A DNA stretch of 64,000 nucleotides, from positions 142,887-206,886 of the forward strand of contig NZ_BMRV01000014.1 of the NCBI RefSeq assembly GCF_014648815.1, given 5' to 3'. The position numbers and the translations under genes were made by a program. This DNA is from Streptomyces flaveolus (GTDB taxonomy: Bacteria > Actinomycetota > Actinomycetes > Streptomycetales > Streptomycetaceae). Below the pieces are notes generated by a model that saw only the letters and a list, made by a program, of their open reading frames with translations, had not been told where the DNA came from and made no database searches. Numbering within the stretch: the first letter of the stretch is position 1; each line of letters starts with the position of its first letter. Of the stretch, positions 9,563 through 21,554 are shown in pieces.

Positions 9563-9797
9563 GGCAGACGTCCTCGGCAGACTCGTACGGAACCGACGGG
9601 TGAGCGAGGGCGCGCGGCGGGAGAGCGGGGACCAGCGGCGCGGCACGCCCGTGATCACGGTACCCGGGCCTCGCCCGGGCACCACTCAGCGGCACCGCCG
9701 GTCCGGGGTGGACGGCAACACCCCCCGCGACCGGATACCCTTTGACCTGACACGCGACCCATCCCACAACAGCACACGCGGCCGAGGAGTCACCCGG

Positions 9798-10316
9798 ATG
9801 AGCACCACCCAGAGCGAGAGGCTGCGAGAGCTGCTCGAACCGCTCGTCACCTCCCAGGGTCTGGACCTCGAAGAGATCGCCGTGGACGCGGTCGGGCGCA
9901 AGCGTGTGCTGCGGGTGGTCGTCGACTCCGACACCGGTGCGGACCTCGACCGGATCGCCGATGTGAGCCGCGCGCTCTCGGCGAAGCTCGACGAGACGGA
10001 CGCGATGGGCGACGCGGAGTACACCCTCGAGGTCGGAACCCCGGGCGCGGAGCGCTCCCTCACCGAGCACCGCCACTACACGCGTGCCGTGGACCGCCTG
10101 GTGCGGTTCCAGCTCCACGAGGACGGCGAACTGGTCGCCCGGATCCTCGGTGTGGACGACGACGGACTCGACCTCGAAGTGCCCGGCGTGAAGGGCCGCA
10201 AGGCCACCACCCGCAGACTCGCCTTCGGTGACATCGACAAGGCACGCGTCCAGGTCGAGTTCAACCGCAAGGACAAGAAGGACCAGAAGGACATGACGGA
10301 AGAGGAGGAGGCGTAG
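9798..10316 (+). CDS. rimP: Ribosome maturation factor RimP
   Basis: Needed for maturation of the 30S ribosomal subunit, acting in the cytosol. The 172-aa product has the RimP N-terminal domain (LLEPLVTSQGLDLEEIAVDAVGRKRVLRVVVD) and SH3-like C-terminal domain (RFQLHEDGELVARILGVDDDGLDLEV), with the conserved EVGTPGAERSL linker. The C-terminus is rich in Lys and acidic residues. ATG at 9798 has GAGGAG nine bases upstream. It lies 2 nt before nusA, the normal bacterial arrangement rimP-nusA-ylxR-infB. Confidence 0.95.
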   Translation: MSTTQSERLRELLEPLVTSQGLDLEEIAVDAVGRKRVLRVVVDSDTGADLDRIADVSRALSAKLDETDAMGDAEYTLEVGTPGAERSLTEHRHYTRAVDRLVRFQLHEDGELVARILGVDDDGLDLEVPGVKGRKATTRRLAFGDIDKARVQVEFNRKDKKDQKDMTEEEEA

Positions 10317-10318
10317 CC

Positions 10319-11317
10319 GTGGACATCGACATGAGCGCCCTGCGGGGCTTGGTACGGGAGAAGGAGATCTCCTTCGACCTGCTGGTCGGAGCGATCGAGT
10401 CGGCCCTCCTCATCGCGTACCACCGCACCGAGGGAAGCCGCCGGCACGCGCGCGTGGAACTCGACCGGGAGACCGGGCACGTGACCGTGTGGGCGAAGGA
10501 GGACCCCGACGACCTCGAAGAGGGCCAGCAGGCGCGGGAGTTCGACGACACCCCGTCCGACTTCGGCCGTATCGCCGCCACCACCGCCAAGCAGGTCATC
10601 CTGCAGCGGCTGCGCGACGCCGAGGACGACGCGACGCTCGGCGAGTACGCGGGCCGCGAGGGCGACATCGTCACCGGAGTGGTCCAGCAGGGCCGCGACC
10701 CGAAGAACGTGCTCGTCGACATCGGCAAGCTGGAGGCCATCCTGCCGGTGCAGGAGCAGGTCCCCGGGGAGAGCTACCCGCACGGCACGCGGCTGCGCAG
10801 CTACGTCGTCCGGGTGGCGAAGGGTGTCCGCGGTCCCTCCGTGACCCTGTCGCGCACGCACCCCAACCTGGTGAAGAAGCTCTTCGCCCTGGAGGTGCCG
10901 GAGATCGCCGACGGGTCCGTCGAGATCGCCGCGATCGCCCGCGAGGCCGGTCACCGCACGAAGATCGCCGTCCGCTCCACCCGCTCGGGCCTGAACGCCA
11001 AGGGCGCCTGCATCGGCCCCATGGGCGGCCGGGTCCGCAACGTGATGGGTGAGCTGAACGGCGAGAAGATCGACATCGTCGACTGGTCGGACGACCCGGC
11101 CGAGATGGTGGCGAACGCGCTCTCCCCGGCCCGCGTCTCCAAGGTGGAGGTCGTGGACCTCGCGGCCCGCTCCGCGCGGGTGATCGTGCCGGACTACCAG
11201 CTGTCGCTGGCGATCGGCAAGGAGGGCCAGAACGCCCGGCTCGCGGCCCGGCTCACCGGCTGGCGGATCGACATCCGGCCGGACACCGAGCAGCCGTCCG
11301 AGCGGCCCGCGGAGTAG
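10319..11317 (+). CDS. nusA: Transcription elongation/termination factor NusA
   Basis: Binds RNA polymerase and nascent RNA and modulates pausing, termination and rRNA antitermination. The 332-aa product shows the N-terminal RNAP-binding domain, an S1 domain (GREGDIVTGVVQQGRDPKNVLVD, near residues 110-180) and two KH domains (GACIGPMGGRVRNVM and LAIGKEGQNARLAARL). It lacks the C-terminal acidic repeats of E. coli NusA, as is usual in actinobacteria. The GTG start follows the acidic end of rimP with AGGAGGAGG closely upstream. Confidence 0.96.
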   Translation: MDIDMSALRGLVREKEISFDLLVGAIESALLIAYHRTEGSRRHARVELDRETGHVTVWAKEDPDDLEEGQQAREFDDTPSDFGRIAATTAKQVILQRLRDAEDDATLGEYAGREGDIVTGVVQQGRDPKNVLVDIGKLEAILPVQEQVPGESYPHGTRLRSYVVRVAKGVRGPSVTLSRTHPNLVKKLFALEVPEIADGSVEIAAIAREAGHRTKIAVRSTRSGLNAKGACIGPMGGRVRNVMGELNGEKIDIVDWSDDPAEMVANALSPARVSKVEVVDLAARSARVIVPDYQLSLAIGKEGQNARLAARLTGWRIDIRPDTEQPSERPAE

Positions 11318-11454
11318 GAGTTTCCGGCCACCGGGCCGGGAACGGGGAATAGATCCAAGCCGCCTGCCGCTGAGATCACGACAGGTTGGTGCACGGCATG
11401 TGTTCGATTCTTGCCCCAAAGGGGTGAGGTCGGTCCGGGGAGGTAGACTTAGGA

Positions 11455-11736
11455 GTGTCTGGCCGGACACCTAGCCGCGCACGCCCTGAGCGCACCTGCG
11501 TGGGGTGCCGGGAGCGAGCGGTGAAGAGCGAGCTGCTGCGGACCGTGGTGATCGAGGACGCGTGCGTCCCCGATGTACGCGGTACGCTGCCCGGCCGGGG
11601 TGCGTATGTGCATCCCGCCACGGTCTGTGTCGACCAGGCACTGCGCCGCAAGGCGTTCCCGCGGGCGCTCCGCGTCCCGGGTCCGCTCGACGTAAAGGCG
11701 TTGCGCCGCTACGTCGAGCAGGCACAAGGTTGCTGA
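11455..11736 (+). CDS. ylxR: YlxR-family (DUF448) nucleic-acid-binding protein
   Basis: 93-aa basic protein encoded between nusA and infB in many bacteria. The conserved N-terminal RTCVGCRER motif and the later GRGAYVHP segment identify the family, which is thought to bind RNA or act as a nucleoid/transcription regulator. The GTG at 11455 is chosen because the product then begins just before the motif; GGGGAGG lies about 10 nt upstream. A TAGACT hexamer at 11444-11449 could be the -10 of an internal promoter. Confidence 0.88.
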   Translation: MSGRTPSRARPERTCVGCRERAVKSELLRTVVIEDACVPDVRGTLPGRGAYVHPATVCVDQALRRKAFPRALRVPGPLDVKALRRYVEQAQGC

Positions 11737-11829
11737 AAGCACCATGTAAGCAACGTGGTAAGGAAGACATGCCGTACGGAACCCCGTGCGGCTTGGTACC
11801 TCGCGAGTCGAAAGCAGGTCGAGATTGCG

Positions 11830-11872
11830 ATGAGCACTCGATGAGTACGCGATGAGTACGCCCATGAACTAG
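11830..11872 (+). other. Three overlapping micro-ORFs in the infB leader
   Basis: The leader contains ATG AGC ACT CGA TGA (11830-11844), ATG AGT ACG CGA TGA (11841-11855) and ATG AGT ACG CCC ATG AAC TAG (11852-11872). Each next ATG overlaps the previous stop as ATGA. Predicted peptides are MSTR, MSTR and MSTPMN. They arise from an 11-bp tandem repeat. Translation is not proven. Confidence 0.4.
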
Positions 11873-11876
11873 CGAC

Positions 11877-11897
11877 GGTCCGGACGCAACCCGGACC
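11877..11897 (+). promoter_or_regulatory. Hairpin just before the infB ribosome binding site
   Basis: GGTCCGG (11877-11883) pairs with CCGGACC (11891-11897). The stem ends 3 nt before GAGGAG, the Shine-Dalgarno sequence of infB, so folding could affect initiation. Confidence 0.4.
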
Positions 11898-11910
11898 TCA
11901 GAGGAGCGAA

Positions 11911-14988
<3,078 letters not shown>

Positions 14989-15002
14989 CACCCGGCTGCT
15001 CC

Positions 15003-15036
15003 GGCCGGCCGACGGGACCTGTCCCGTCGGCCGGCC
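15003..15036 (+). terminator. Strong hairpin terminator after infB
   Basis: Perfect 15-bp stem (15003-15017 with 15022-15036) and 4-nt loop, starting 14 nt after the stop codon. No U-tract. Confidence 0.8.
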
Positions 15037-15190
15037 GGCCGCTGTCTGCGGCACCCCGCCGCGTCGCCCGTCGGCCGGCGGGGAAACCCCGTCGAGCCAC
15101 CGGCCGGATCGGGGTACCGTTCTTGATGTCCCTGCCCACACCTGTGGCTGGGCCATCGATCCCGTACCGGCGGGTCATCCGGATACACAC

Positions 15191-15484
15191 ATGTACGTGG
15201 GGACGCTGTCCTTCGACCTCCTCCTCGGCGACGTACGGTCGCTGAAGGAGAAGCGCTCCGTCGTCCGCCCGATCGTCGCCGAGCTCCAGCGGAAGTACTC
15301 CGTGAGCGCGGCCGAGGTGGACAACATGGACCTGCACCGGCGAGCCGGTATCGGTCTCGCCATGGTCTCCGCGGACGCGGGGCACCTGACCGACGTACTC
15401 GACCGGTGCGAACGGCTGGTCGCCGCCCGTCCCGAGGTGGAGCTGCTGTCGGTCAGACGGCGCTTCCACGGCGAGGACGACTGA
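15191..15484 (+). CDS. DUF503 (YlxP-like) protein
   Basis: 97-aa protein of the DUF503/YlxP family, commonly encoded between infB and rbfA. Characteristic segments are MYVGTLSFDLLLGDVRSLKEKRS at the N-terminus and NMDLHRRAGIGLAMVSADA in the middle. Function is not established; the location suggests a role in ribosome assembly or RNA metabolism. The ATG at 15191 fits the family start, but there is no Shine-Dalgarno sequence in front of it, so translation may be weak or from a short leader. Confidence 0.85.
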   Translation: MYVGTLSFDLLLGDVRSLKEKRSVVRPIVAELQRKYSVSAAEVDNMDLHRRAGIGLAMVSADAGHLTDVLDRCERLVAARPEVELLSVRRRFHGEDD

Positions 15485-15531
15485 CTTCCCCAGCCCAAGA
15501 ACAGAGACAGGAAAGAACGGGAGACGGACCA

Positions 15532-15987
15532 GTGGCCGACAACGCGCGGGCGAAAAGGCTGGCGGACCTCATCCGAGAGGTGGTGGCCCAGAAGCTGCAG
15601 CGCGGGATCAAGGACCCGCGGCTCGGCTCGCACGTCACCATCACGGACACCCGGGTCACGGGTGACCTGCGGGAGGCGACCGTCTTCTACACGGTGTACG
15701 GGGACGACGAGGAGCGCAAGGCCGCTTCCGCCGGGCTGGAGAGCGCCAAGGGCATCCTCCGCTCCGAGGTCGGCAAGGCGGCCGGCGTGAAGTTCACGCC
15801 CACCCTGACCTTCGTCATGGACGCCCTCCCGGACACCGCCCGGAACATCGAGGACCTCCTCGACAAGGCGCGCCAGTCCGACGCGAAGGTGCGCGAGGTG
15901 TCCGCGGGCGCCGCGTACGCCGGTGAGCCGGACCCGTACAAGAAGCCGGGCGCCGAGGACGACGAGACGGACGACACCGCGGAATGA
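15532..15987 (+). CDS. rbfA: Ribosome-binding factor A
   Basis: Late 30S assembly factor that binds the 16S rRNA 5' helix region. The 151-aa product shows the KH-like fold with RVTGDLREATVFYTVYG and FVMDALPDTARNIEDLLDKA. A charged C-terminal tail of about 40 residues is added, as in other actinomycetes. GTG start with a purine-rich GGGAGACGG stretch upstream. The stop overlaps truB by ATGA, so the two are translated together. Confidence 0.95.
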   Translation: MADNARAKRLADLIREVVAQKLQRGIKDPRLGSHVTITDTRVTGDLREATVFYTVYGDDEERKAASAGLESAKGILRSEVGKAAGVKFTPTLTFVMDALPDTARNIEDLLDKARQSDAKVREVSAGAAYAGEPDPYKKPGAEDDETDDTAE

Positions 15988-16889
15988 CCGACAAGCACCC
16001 CACGCCCGACGGCCTTGTCATCGTCGACAAGCCGTCGGGCTTCACTTCGCACGACGTCGTCGCCAAGATGCGGGGAATCGCCCGGACGCGGCGCGTCGGG
16101 CACGCCGGCACGCTCGACCCGATGGCGACGGGCGTCCTGGTCCTCGGCGTGGAGCGGGCCACCAAGCTCCTCGGGCACCTCGCCCTCACCGAGAAGGAGT
16201 ACCTGGGCACCATCAGGCTCGGGCAGACGACGCTGACGGACGACGCCGAGGGCGAGATCACGAGGTCGCAGGACGCCTCGAAGGTCACCCGGGAGGCCGT
16301 CGACGCCGCCGTCGCCAAGCTCACCGGCGACATCATGCAGGTGCCGTCCAAGGTCAGCGCCATCAAGATCAACGGCGTGCGCTCCTACAAGCGGGCGCGC
16401 GAGGGCGAGGAGTTCGAGATCCCCGCCCGTCCCGTCACCGTCTCCTCCTTCGCGGTGTACGACGTCCGGGACGCCGTCGCCGAGGACGGCACCCCGGTGC
16501 TGGACCTGGTGGTCTCGGTGGCCTGCTCCTCCGGCACCTACATCCGCGCCCTGGCCCGCGACCTCGGCACCGATCTGGGTGTGGGCGGCCACCTCACCGC
16601 GCTGCGCCGCACCCGCGTCGGCCCGTACAAGCTGGACGCGGCGAAGACGCTGGACCAGCTCCAGCAGGACCTTGCGGTCATGCCGGTCGCCGACGCGGCG
16701 GCCGCCGCCTTCCCGCGCTGGGACGTGGACGTCAAGCGGGCCCGGCTGCTCCTCAACGGGGTGCGGCTGGAGATGCCCGACTCCTACGCGGGCGCCGGTG
16801 CCGTGGCCGTCTTCGACCCCGAGGGCCGCTTCCTCGCGCTGGTGGAGGAGCACCGGGGCAAGGCGAAGAGCCTGGCCGTCTTCGGCTGA
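15984..16889 (+). CDS. truB: tRNA pseudouridine-55 synthase
   Basis: Makes pseudouridine 55 in the T-loop of tRNAs. The 301-aa product has the catalytic motif HAGTLDPMATGVLVLG near residue 35-50, with the nucleophile Asp, and the conserved GYLGTIRLGQ-like strand (here EKEYLGTIRLG) and VSCSSGTYIRALARDLG-type segment. A C-terminal PUA-like part follows (VDVKRARLLLNG). Start overlaps rbfA stop (ATGA). Ends before a perfect 14-bp terminator hairpin. Confidence 0.96.
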   Translation: MTDKHPTPDGLVIVDKPSGFTSHDVVAKMRGIARTRRVGHAGTLDPMATGVLVLGVERATKLLGHLALTEKEYLGTIRLGQTTLTDDAEGEITRSQDASKVTREAVDAAVAKLTGDIMQVPSKVSAIKINGVRSYKRAREGEEFEIPARPVTVSSFAVYDVRDAVAEDGTPVLDLVVSVACSSGTYIRALARDLGTDLGVGGHLTALRRTRVGPYKLDAAKTLDQLQQDLAVMPVADAAAAAFPRWDVDVKRARLLLNGVRLEMPDSYAGAGAVAVFDPEGRFLALVEEHRGKAKSLAVFG

Positions 16890-16912
16890 GCCGACGGCCC
16901 GTCAACTCCCGT

Positions 16913-16959
16913 CCGTGGAGCGGCGGTCACGGGGACTGCCTGTTTCCGCCGCTCCACGG
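16913..16959 (+). terminator. Hairpin terminator after truB
   Basis: Perfect 14-bp stem (16913-16926 with 16946-16959) around a 19-nt loop, 24 nt after the truB stop. It marks the end of the translation-gene cluster. Confidence 0.75.
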
Positions 16960-17151
16960 TCCCCCTCGGTTCCCCCACCCCCTAGGGTGTATCCAACCTC
17001 TCCCTTCTGTTCACCCGTCCGGGCAGGCGCTCGGAGTGAACCGGGGGAGCGGAAGGGGGCGCGTTCGCGAGGAGATCTGCCCCGCCGATCTTCACCTGCC
17101 TACCGTCATACAGAGCACGGGTGTACGGCGGTACGGCGGGGAGGTGCGGCG

Positions 17152-20100
17152 ATGGCGTCGCGGAACCGGTCCCGGGAGGCGGACGGCAGCGCACGACGAC
17201 TGCCGCGGAACGACCTCCCGGGCACGCAGGACGATGCCCTGCCGTCGCCGGACGACGCGGACGGCGCCCTGGTCCGCATCCAGGACCTGGCCGGCCGCCC
17301 CCGCGGCACCGGATTCGCCGCCGACCACCACGGCACCGTGATCACCAGCCACGAAGCGGTCGACGGCCTCACCCGGCTCGTCCTGCTCACCGCGGGGGAC
17401 CGCCGCCTGGTCGTGGCCGCCGCGGACGTGACCCCCCTGCCCGACCTCGGCCTGGCCCTGGTACGCGCCGAAGGGCTCGGCACCGGCCCGCTGCCCGTCA
17501 CCGTGCGGGACCGCGTCGAGGCGGGAACCTACGTCCGGATCGCCGCCGGCTGCTGGCGCGAGGCGCGGGTCCTCGGCACCACCGACGTCACCTACACGGC
17601 CACCGACCGCTTCCACCACGTCGGCGATGCCCTGGAGCTGGCGCTCGGCACGTCCGGGCGGGACGCGCTGCGGCTGGGCGGCGGCGCCGCCGGCGGACCC
17701 GTGCTCGACGTCACGACCGGCACCGTCCTCGGCGTCCTCGGCACCGCCCTGACCTCCGGCCACCGCGACGTCGGTTTCGCCGTGCCGCTGCGCGCGTCCA
17801 CCGGCCCGCTCGCCGACCTGCTCGCCGAGAACGCGGAGACGGTTCCGGCGTACGGCGCCGACCTCAACCTGGCGGGAATCCTCGAACTCACGGCGACGTC
17901 GATGCGGGGTGACGGCGCGTACGGGGCGGGGCCGGTACTGCCGGTGGACCTGGCCGGCTCGGATCCGTCGGGTCCTGCCGCACCGGTCGGACGGGACGCG
18001 CCCGCCCGCGAGTTCACCGCGTTCGCCGCCCGCACGGGTGGGCCGGTCCATGTCCTCGGGCTCGTCGGCGCGCCCGGGACCGGTCGCACGACCGAACTGG
18101 CGGCCCTCGCCGCCCGCCGTTCCCGGGGCCCGGAACCCGCGCCCACGCTGTGGCTGCGCGGCGCCGATCTGTGCGGCGACGACACGTCGGTGGCCGACGC
18201 GGCGCGCAGGTCGCTGGCCCGCGCGGCGCGCGTCGTGGCCGCCTCGGACCGGCCCCGCCCGGCCGGTTTCGGTGACATCACCCCGGAGCGCCTCGCCCGC
18301 CTCGCCGGCTCCGCCGGCCGTCCCCTGCTGATCCTCCTCGACGGCCCGGAGGAGATGCCGCCGGTCCTGGCCCATCGCCTCGCCGAGTGGACCGAGGGCA
18401 CGACGGTGTGGCTGAGGGAGACGGGGGCACGGCTGGTCGTGGCGTGCCGGGCGGAGTACTGGGAGCGGGCGGGGGCGCAGTTTCCACGGGAGGTGCTGCA
18501 CGGTGCGGCGGCCGGGGAACCGGCGGCTGTGTGCGGGCGGGGGGAGCGGCTGTGGGGACCGGTGCCGTCCTGGGCGGCGGAGGCAGGGGAGCTGTCCGGG
18601 GTGACTGCGCGGGGGCTGGGGTCCGGAGACGGTGATGCGGGGCCGGCGCCCCGTCGGGTGCCGGGCGGGGAGGGGGCGGCCGGTACCGGCGCCGAGGGTT
18701 CCCGGCCCCTTGGGGCGGAGGGGGCTGCCGGGGCGTTCGACCGATGCGGGGCCTTCTCATCGGACGTGGGAACGGAGGCCGGCGTTCCGACCGACCCGGC
18801 GTCCGCTGCCTTTCCCGCGGGACCGGCAGCATGCTCTTCCGGCCTCGGGCCCGACGCCCCACCCCCTGCCTCGAGCGCGTCTCCCACCCTGCCGTCCCTC
18901 CGATCGCCGGGCTCGGTCCGGACGCCTCCCGCACCCGGCGCGGCCGGCACCGCACCCGCGCCGCCGGCCTCGAGCCGCAAGCCCGCGACGTCCCGCCCCT
19001 GTCCCGGAGGAGGCTCTGCCGGAATCGGGGGCGGTTCGTCGGGGTCGGGCGCGGAGGCGGCCGTCGGAGGCTGGAGGCGTTCGGGGGAAGTCCGGCCGGG
19101 CAATGGGGCGGAGGCCGGCCCCCGGGACTCTGCGGGGTCCGGGGGTGGTCCCTCGCGGCTGGGGCCGCAGACCACCGTCGGGAGCCCGGGGTGGTCCGGG
19201 GCTGTCCCGGTGAGGCTGCCGACCGTGGGCGCCCGGCGTCCCGCAGCGGACGCCGTCGGGTGCGGCGCGCTGCCGCCCTGTGTGCGTCTCGGTGACCTGC
19301 GGGACGACGAGGCGCGGGAGGCGCGGGCGCGCTACCGCATCGCGGAGGGCATTCTGTCGGACGGCGACGGGCGCCACCCCCTCACCCTCCGCCTGCTCTC
19401 CGAGGTCCAGGCCGCCCTCCCGGGCGCCGCCCTGCCACCCGTCCGCATCGATCGCGACGCCGCCTTCGGCGCCTATCTGGACCTCATGTGCCTGCGCGTC
19501 GCGGCCCGGCTGGCCGCGGAGAACGGCCTGCGCGGCACCGCCGTACGCCGGCTCGCGGCGCGGGTCTCCGGGCAGGTCCACGAGGCCGCCCGGCGCAGTC
19601 TCGGCCCCGGGCAGGGTGAGCTGGACCGGGAGTCCTTCGGGGAGCTGTTCCCCTGGGGTCCGGCGCCGGCCCGGCTCGGCGGCGGCACCGGATGGGCTTA
19701 CGCCGTACTCGCCGAAGGCCTCCTCGTCACCGCGGGCAGCGGCTACCGCTTCGCCCACGAGGAGTTCGCCGACTGGATCCAGGGCACCCACCTCGACCTG
19801 GACGAGGCCCTGCGCGTCCTCGTCCACGACCGCCATGCCCCGCAGGACATCCACACCGTCCCCGTCCCGCGCCATCGCATCGGCCCCGTCGTCGAGGCCC
19901 TGCTGCACCTCGGCCGGCAGTACGGCGTTCCCCAGCTCGCGCTGACACTGGAGGAGCTGGTGCACGCCCTGGACGCCGAGCCGCACTCCTGGTGGGCCGG
20001 CCGGCTCCTCGCCGGGACGCTGACGCGCGTGCCCGACGCGACGCCGTACACGGAGGTGCTGCGTCTGCTCGCCGACGGCATCGCGGAGCGGCGGGGCGGA

Positions 20101-21417
20101 GGGCGCCCCGCGCCCGCGGAGTTCGGGCCCGCGTTCTGGACGGACCTGCGGCTGCCGGAGGCCACGCGGCTCGACCTGCTGCGCCGCCTGCTCCTCGCCG
20201 ACGGCGCCCCGCACGAGGCCGGCCCCCGCCACCTCGACACCGTCGCCCGCCTGCTCGCCGCCGATCCCGCGACCGTCCAGCCGCTCCTCGTCCGCTGGTT
20301 CGAGGACGAACGCCCGCTGCCCGCCACCCCGCACGCCACCGTGGCCACCGCCGCCCAGGCGCTGCTGCACACCCACCGCCACCGCGGTCTGGACGGCCTC
20401 ACCGAGGTGCTCGCCGACAGCACGCACCGACGGGCCGACGAGCTGCTCGCCGTCCTGGCCGAGGAGGAGCCGTCCGCCGTGTGCCGGGCCGTCGACCGGT
20501 GGGCGCGTGACGAGCGCCCCGCCCGGCACTCGGCGGCCGTGACCCACGGGCTGCGCGCCGCGCCCCACGCCCGGACCGCCGCCGACCGCACCCTGCTGCG
20601 CCACGCCGCCCTCGTCCTGCTCACCCGCCCCGCCGACGGCCTGCTGCACGGCGGCGCCCTCGCCCTGCTCGTCCAGGACCCGGGCAGCCGCGACCGGCAC
20701 CTCCCGCGGGCGCTGGACCACTTCGCGGCGGGCGACCCGTACCTGCCGCCGAGCGCGGTGGCCGCCGCCCTGCCGACCCACCCGGACCCGGTCCTCGACG
20801 CCTTCCGGGCCCGGCTGCGCGGCCCGGACGCCGGGGAGGCGCTGCGCAGGCTCCTCGACGCCACCACGCCTCAGCTGGCCCGGCGGGTCGCCGTACTGAT
20901 CGGGGAGGCCGTGACGGAACGTCCGGAGACCGCCGGGCACGTGGCCGCGTACACCGACCGGCGCCTGGACCAGGGCCCCGCCGCCCGTGGCGTACTCCTC
21001 CCGCTGGTCACCGGACTGCTCGACGGCGGGCCGGAGCCGGTGCGGGCCGCGCTGGCCGGTGTCCTCGCCGGTGACGGCGCCCCCGCCTCCGGTTCCCTCC
21101 GCCGGGAGCTGCGGGACCACCTCCTGGCCCACGAGGACGACCCGGCCGTCCTGGACGCCCTGTTGCGCGCCGCCGCCTCCCAGGGCGGCGACGGCGGGCG
21201 GGCCCTCGTCCACCGCACCGCCCTGCTCCTGGTCCGCACCCCGGACGGCACCACCCGCCTCGACCGCGGCCTGGTCGATCTGGCCCGCCACCTCCCCGGG
21301 TTCGCCGGCCGGGTGACCGGCTGGCTGGCGGACGCCCCCGACGAGTGGGCGGCACTGGTCGGCCCGAGCGCACGCCGCACGATCGAGAGCCTGGCGGGCA
21401 CCCGCGTCCCCGCCTGA
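17152..21417 (+). CDS. Large protein with trypsin-like (Ser-less) domain, STAND-like NTPase and helical repeats
   Basis: 1421-aa protein. Residues ~40-215 form a trypsin-like fold with H67 (ITSHEAV) and D98 (LPDLGLALV), but the GxSGGP nucleophile motif reads GAAGGP with A180 in place of Ser, so it should not be proteolytic. Residues ~295-445 and 710-830 form a P-loop NTPase. Its Walker A is GAPGTGRT with Arg312 instead of Lys, and Walker B is LLILLDGPEE (D397). Residues ~452-706 are an Ala/Pro/Gly/Ser-rich insert that splits the NTPase. The C-terminal ~550 residues are helical and HEAT-like. ATG at 17152 follows GGGGAGG. No partner gene is apparent; it sits alone between two hairpin-bounded housekeeping genes. 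The architecture recalls trypsin-STAND signalling or defence proteins, but its role is unknown. Confidence 0.8.
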   Translation: MASRNRSREADGSARRLPRNDLPGTQDDALPSPDDADGALVRIQDLAGRPRGTGFAADHHGTVITSHEAVDGLTRLVLLTAGDRRLVVAAADVTPLPDLGLALVRAEGLGTGPLPVTVRDRVEAGTYVRIAAGCWREARVLGTTDVTYTATDRFHHVGDALELALGTSGRDALRLGGGAAGGPVLDVTTGTVLGVLGTALTSGHRDVGFAVPLRASTGPLADLLAENAETVPAYGADLNLAGILELTATSMRGDGAYGAGPVLPVDLAGSDPSGPAAPVGRDAPAREFTAFAARTGGPVHVLGLVGAPGTGRTTELAALAARRSRGPEPAPTLWLRGADLCGDDTSVADAARRSLARAARVVAASDRPRPAGFGDITPERLARLAGSAGRPLLILLDGPEEMPPVLAHRLAEWTEGTTVWLRETGARLVVACRAEYWERAGAQFPREVLHGAAAGEPAAVCGRGERLWGPVPSWAAEAGELSGVTARGLGSGDGDAGPAPRRVPGGEGAAGTGAEGSRPLGAEGAAGAFDRCGAFSSDVGTEAGVPTDPASAAFPAGPAACSSGLGPDAPPPASSASPTLPSLRSPGSVRTPPAPGAAGTAPAPPASSRKPATSRPCPGGGSAGIGGGSSGSGAEAAVGGWRRSGEVRPGNGAEAGPRDSAGSGGGPSRLGPQTTVGSPGWSGAVPVRLPTVGARRPAADAVGCGALPPCVRLGDLRDDEAREARARYRIAEGILSDGDGRHPLTLRLLSEVQAALPGAALPPVRIDRDAAFGAYLDLMCLRVAARLAAENGLRGTAVRRLAARVSGQVHEAARRSLGPGQGELDRESFGELFPWGPAPARLGGGTGWAYAVLAEGLLVTAGSGYRFAHEEFADWIQGTHLDLDEALRVLVHDRHAPQDIHTVPVPRHRIGPVVEALLHLGRQYGVPQLALTLEELVHALDAEPHSWWAGRLLAGTLTRVPDATPYTEVLRLLADGIAERRGGGRPAPAEFGPAFWTDLRLPEATRLDLLRRLLLADGAPHEAGPRHLDTVARLLAADPATVQPLLVRWFEDERPLPATPHATVATAAQALLHTHRHRGLDGLTEVLADSTHRRADELLAVLAEEEPSAVCRAVDRWARDERPARHSAAVTHGLRAAPHARTAADRTLLRHAALVLLTRPADGLLHGGALALLVQDPGSRDRHLPRALDHFAAGDPYLPPSAVAAALPTHPDPVLDAFRARLRGPDAGEALRRLLDATTPQLARRVAVLIGEAVTERPETAGHVAAYTDRRLDQGPAARGVLLPLVTGLLDGGPEPVRAALAGVLAGDGAPASGSLRRELRDHLLAHEDDPAVLDALLRAAASQGGDGGRALVHRTALLLVRTPDGTTRLDRGLVDLARHLPGFAGRVTGWLADAPDEWAALVGPSARRTIESLAGTRVPA
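18505..19269 (+). other. Low-complexity insert within the STAND-like domain
   Basis: About 255 codons rich in Gly, Ala, Ser and Pro, with no recognisable fold. Codon third positions are less biased than in the flanks. The flanking segments (ACRAEYWER before, VRLGDLRDDEA after) look like adjacent parts of one NTPase, so this is probably an insertion or expanded loop. Confidence 0.6.
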
Positions 21418-21554
21418 CCGCGGCCGGGGCGCGGCGCGGCGTGCGGCCGGTCACAGCACCCATGCCGATGCGGGCGGGAGGCGCCCGGCATGGCACCCTT
21501 AGACCTGCATCGAAGGCTTCGACTCCGACGAGTGTGCGACAAGGAGCAGACACA

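Noticed and set aside
17152..21417. Calling the large protein a defence system or active protease
   Set aside because: The nucleophile Ser and P-loop Lys are missing, there is no partner gene or defence-island context, and it sits in a conserved housekeeping region.
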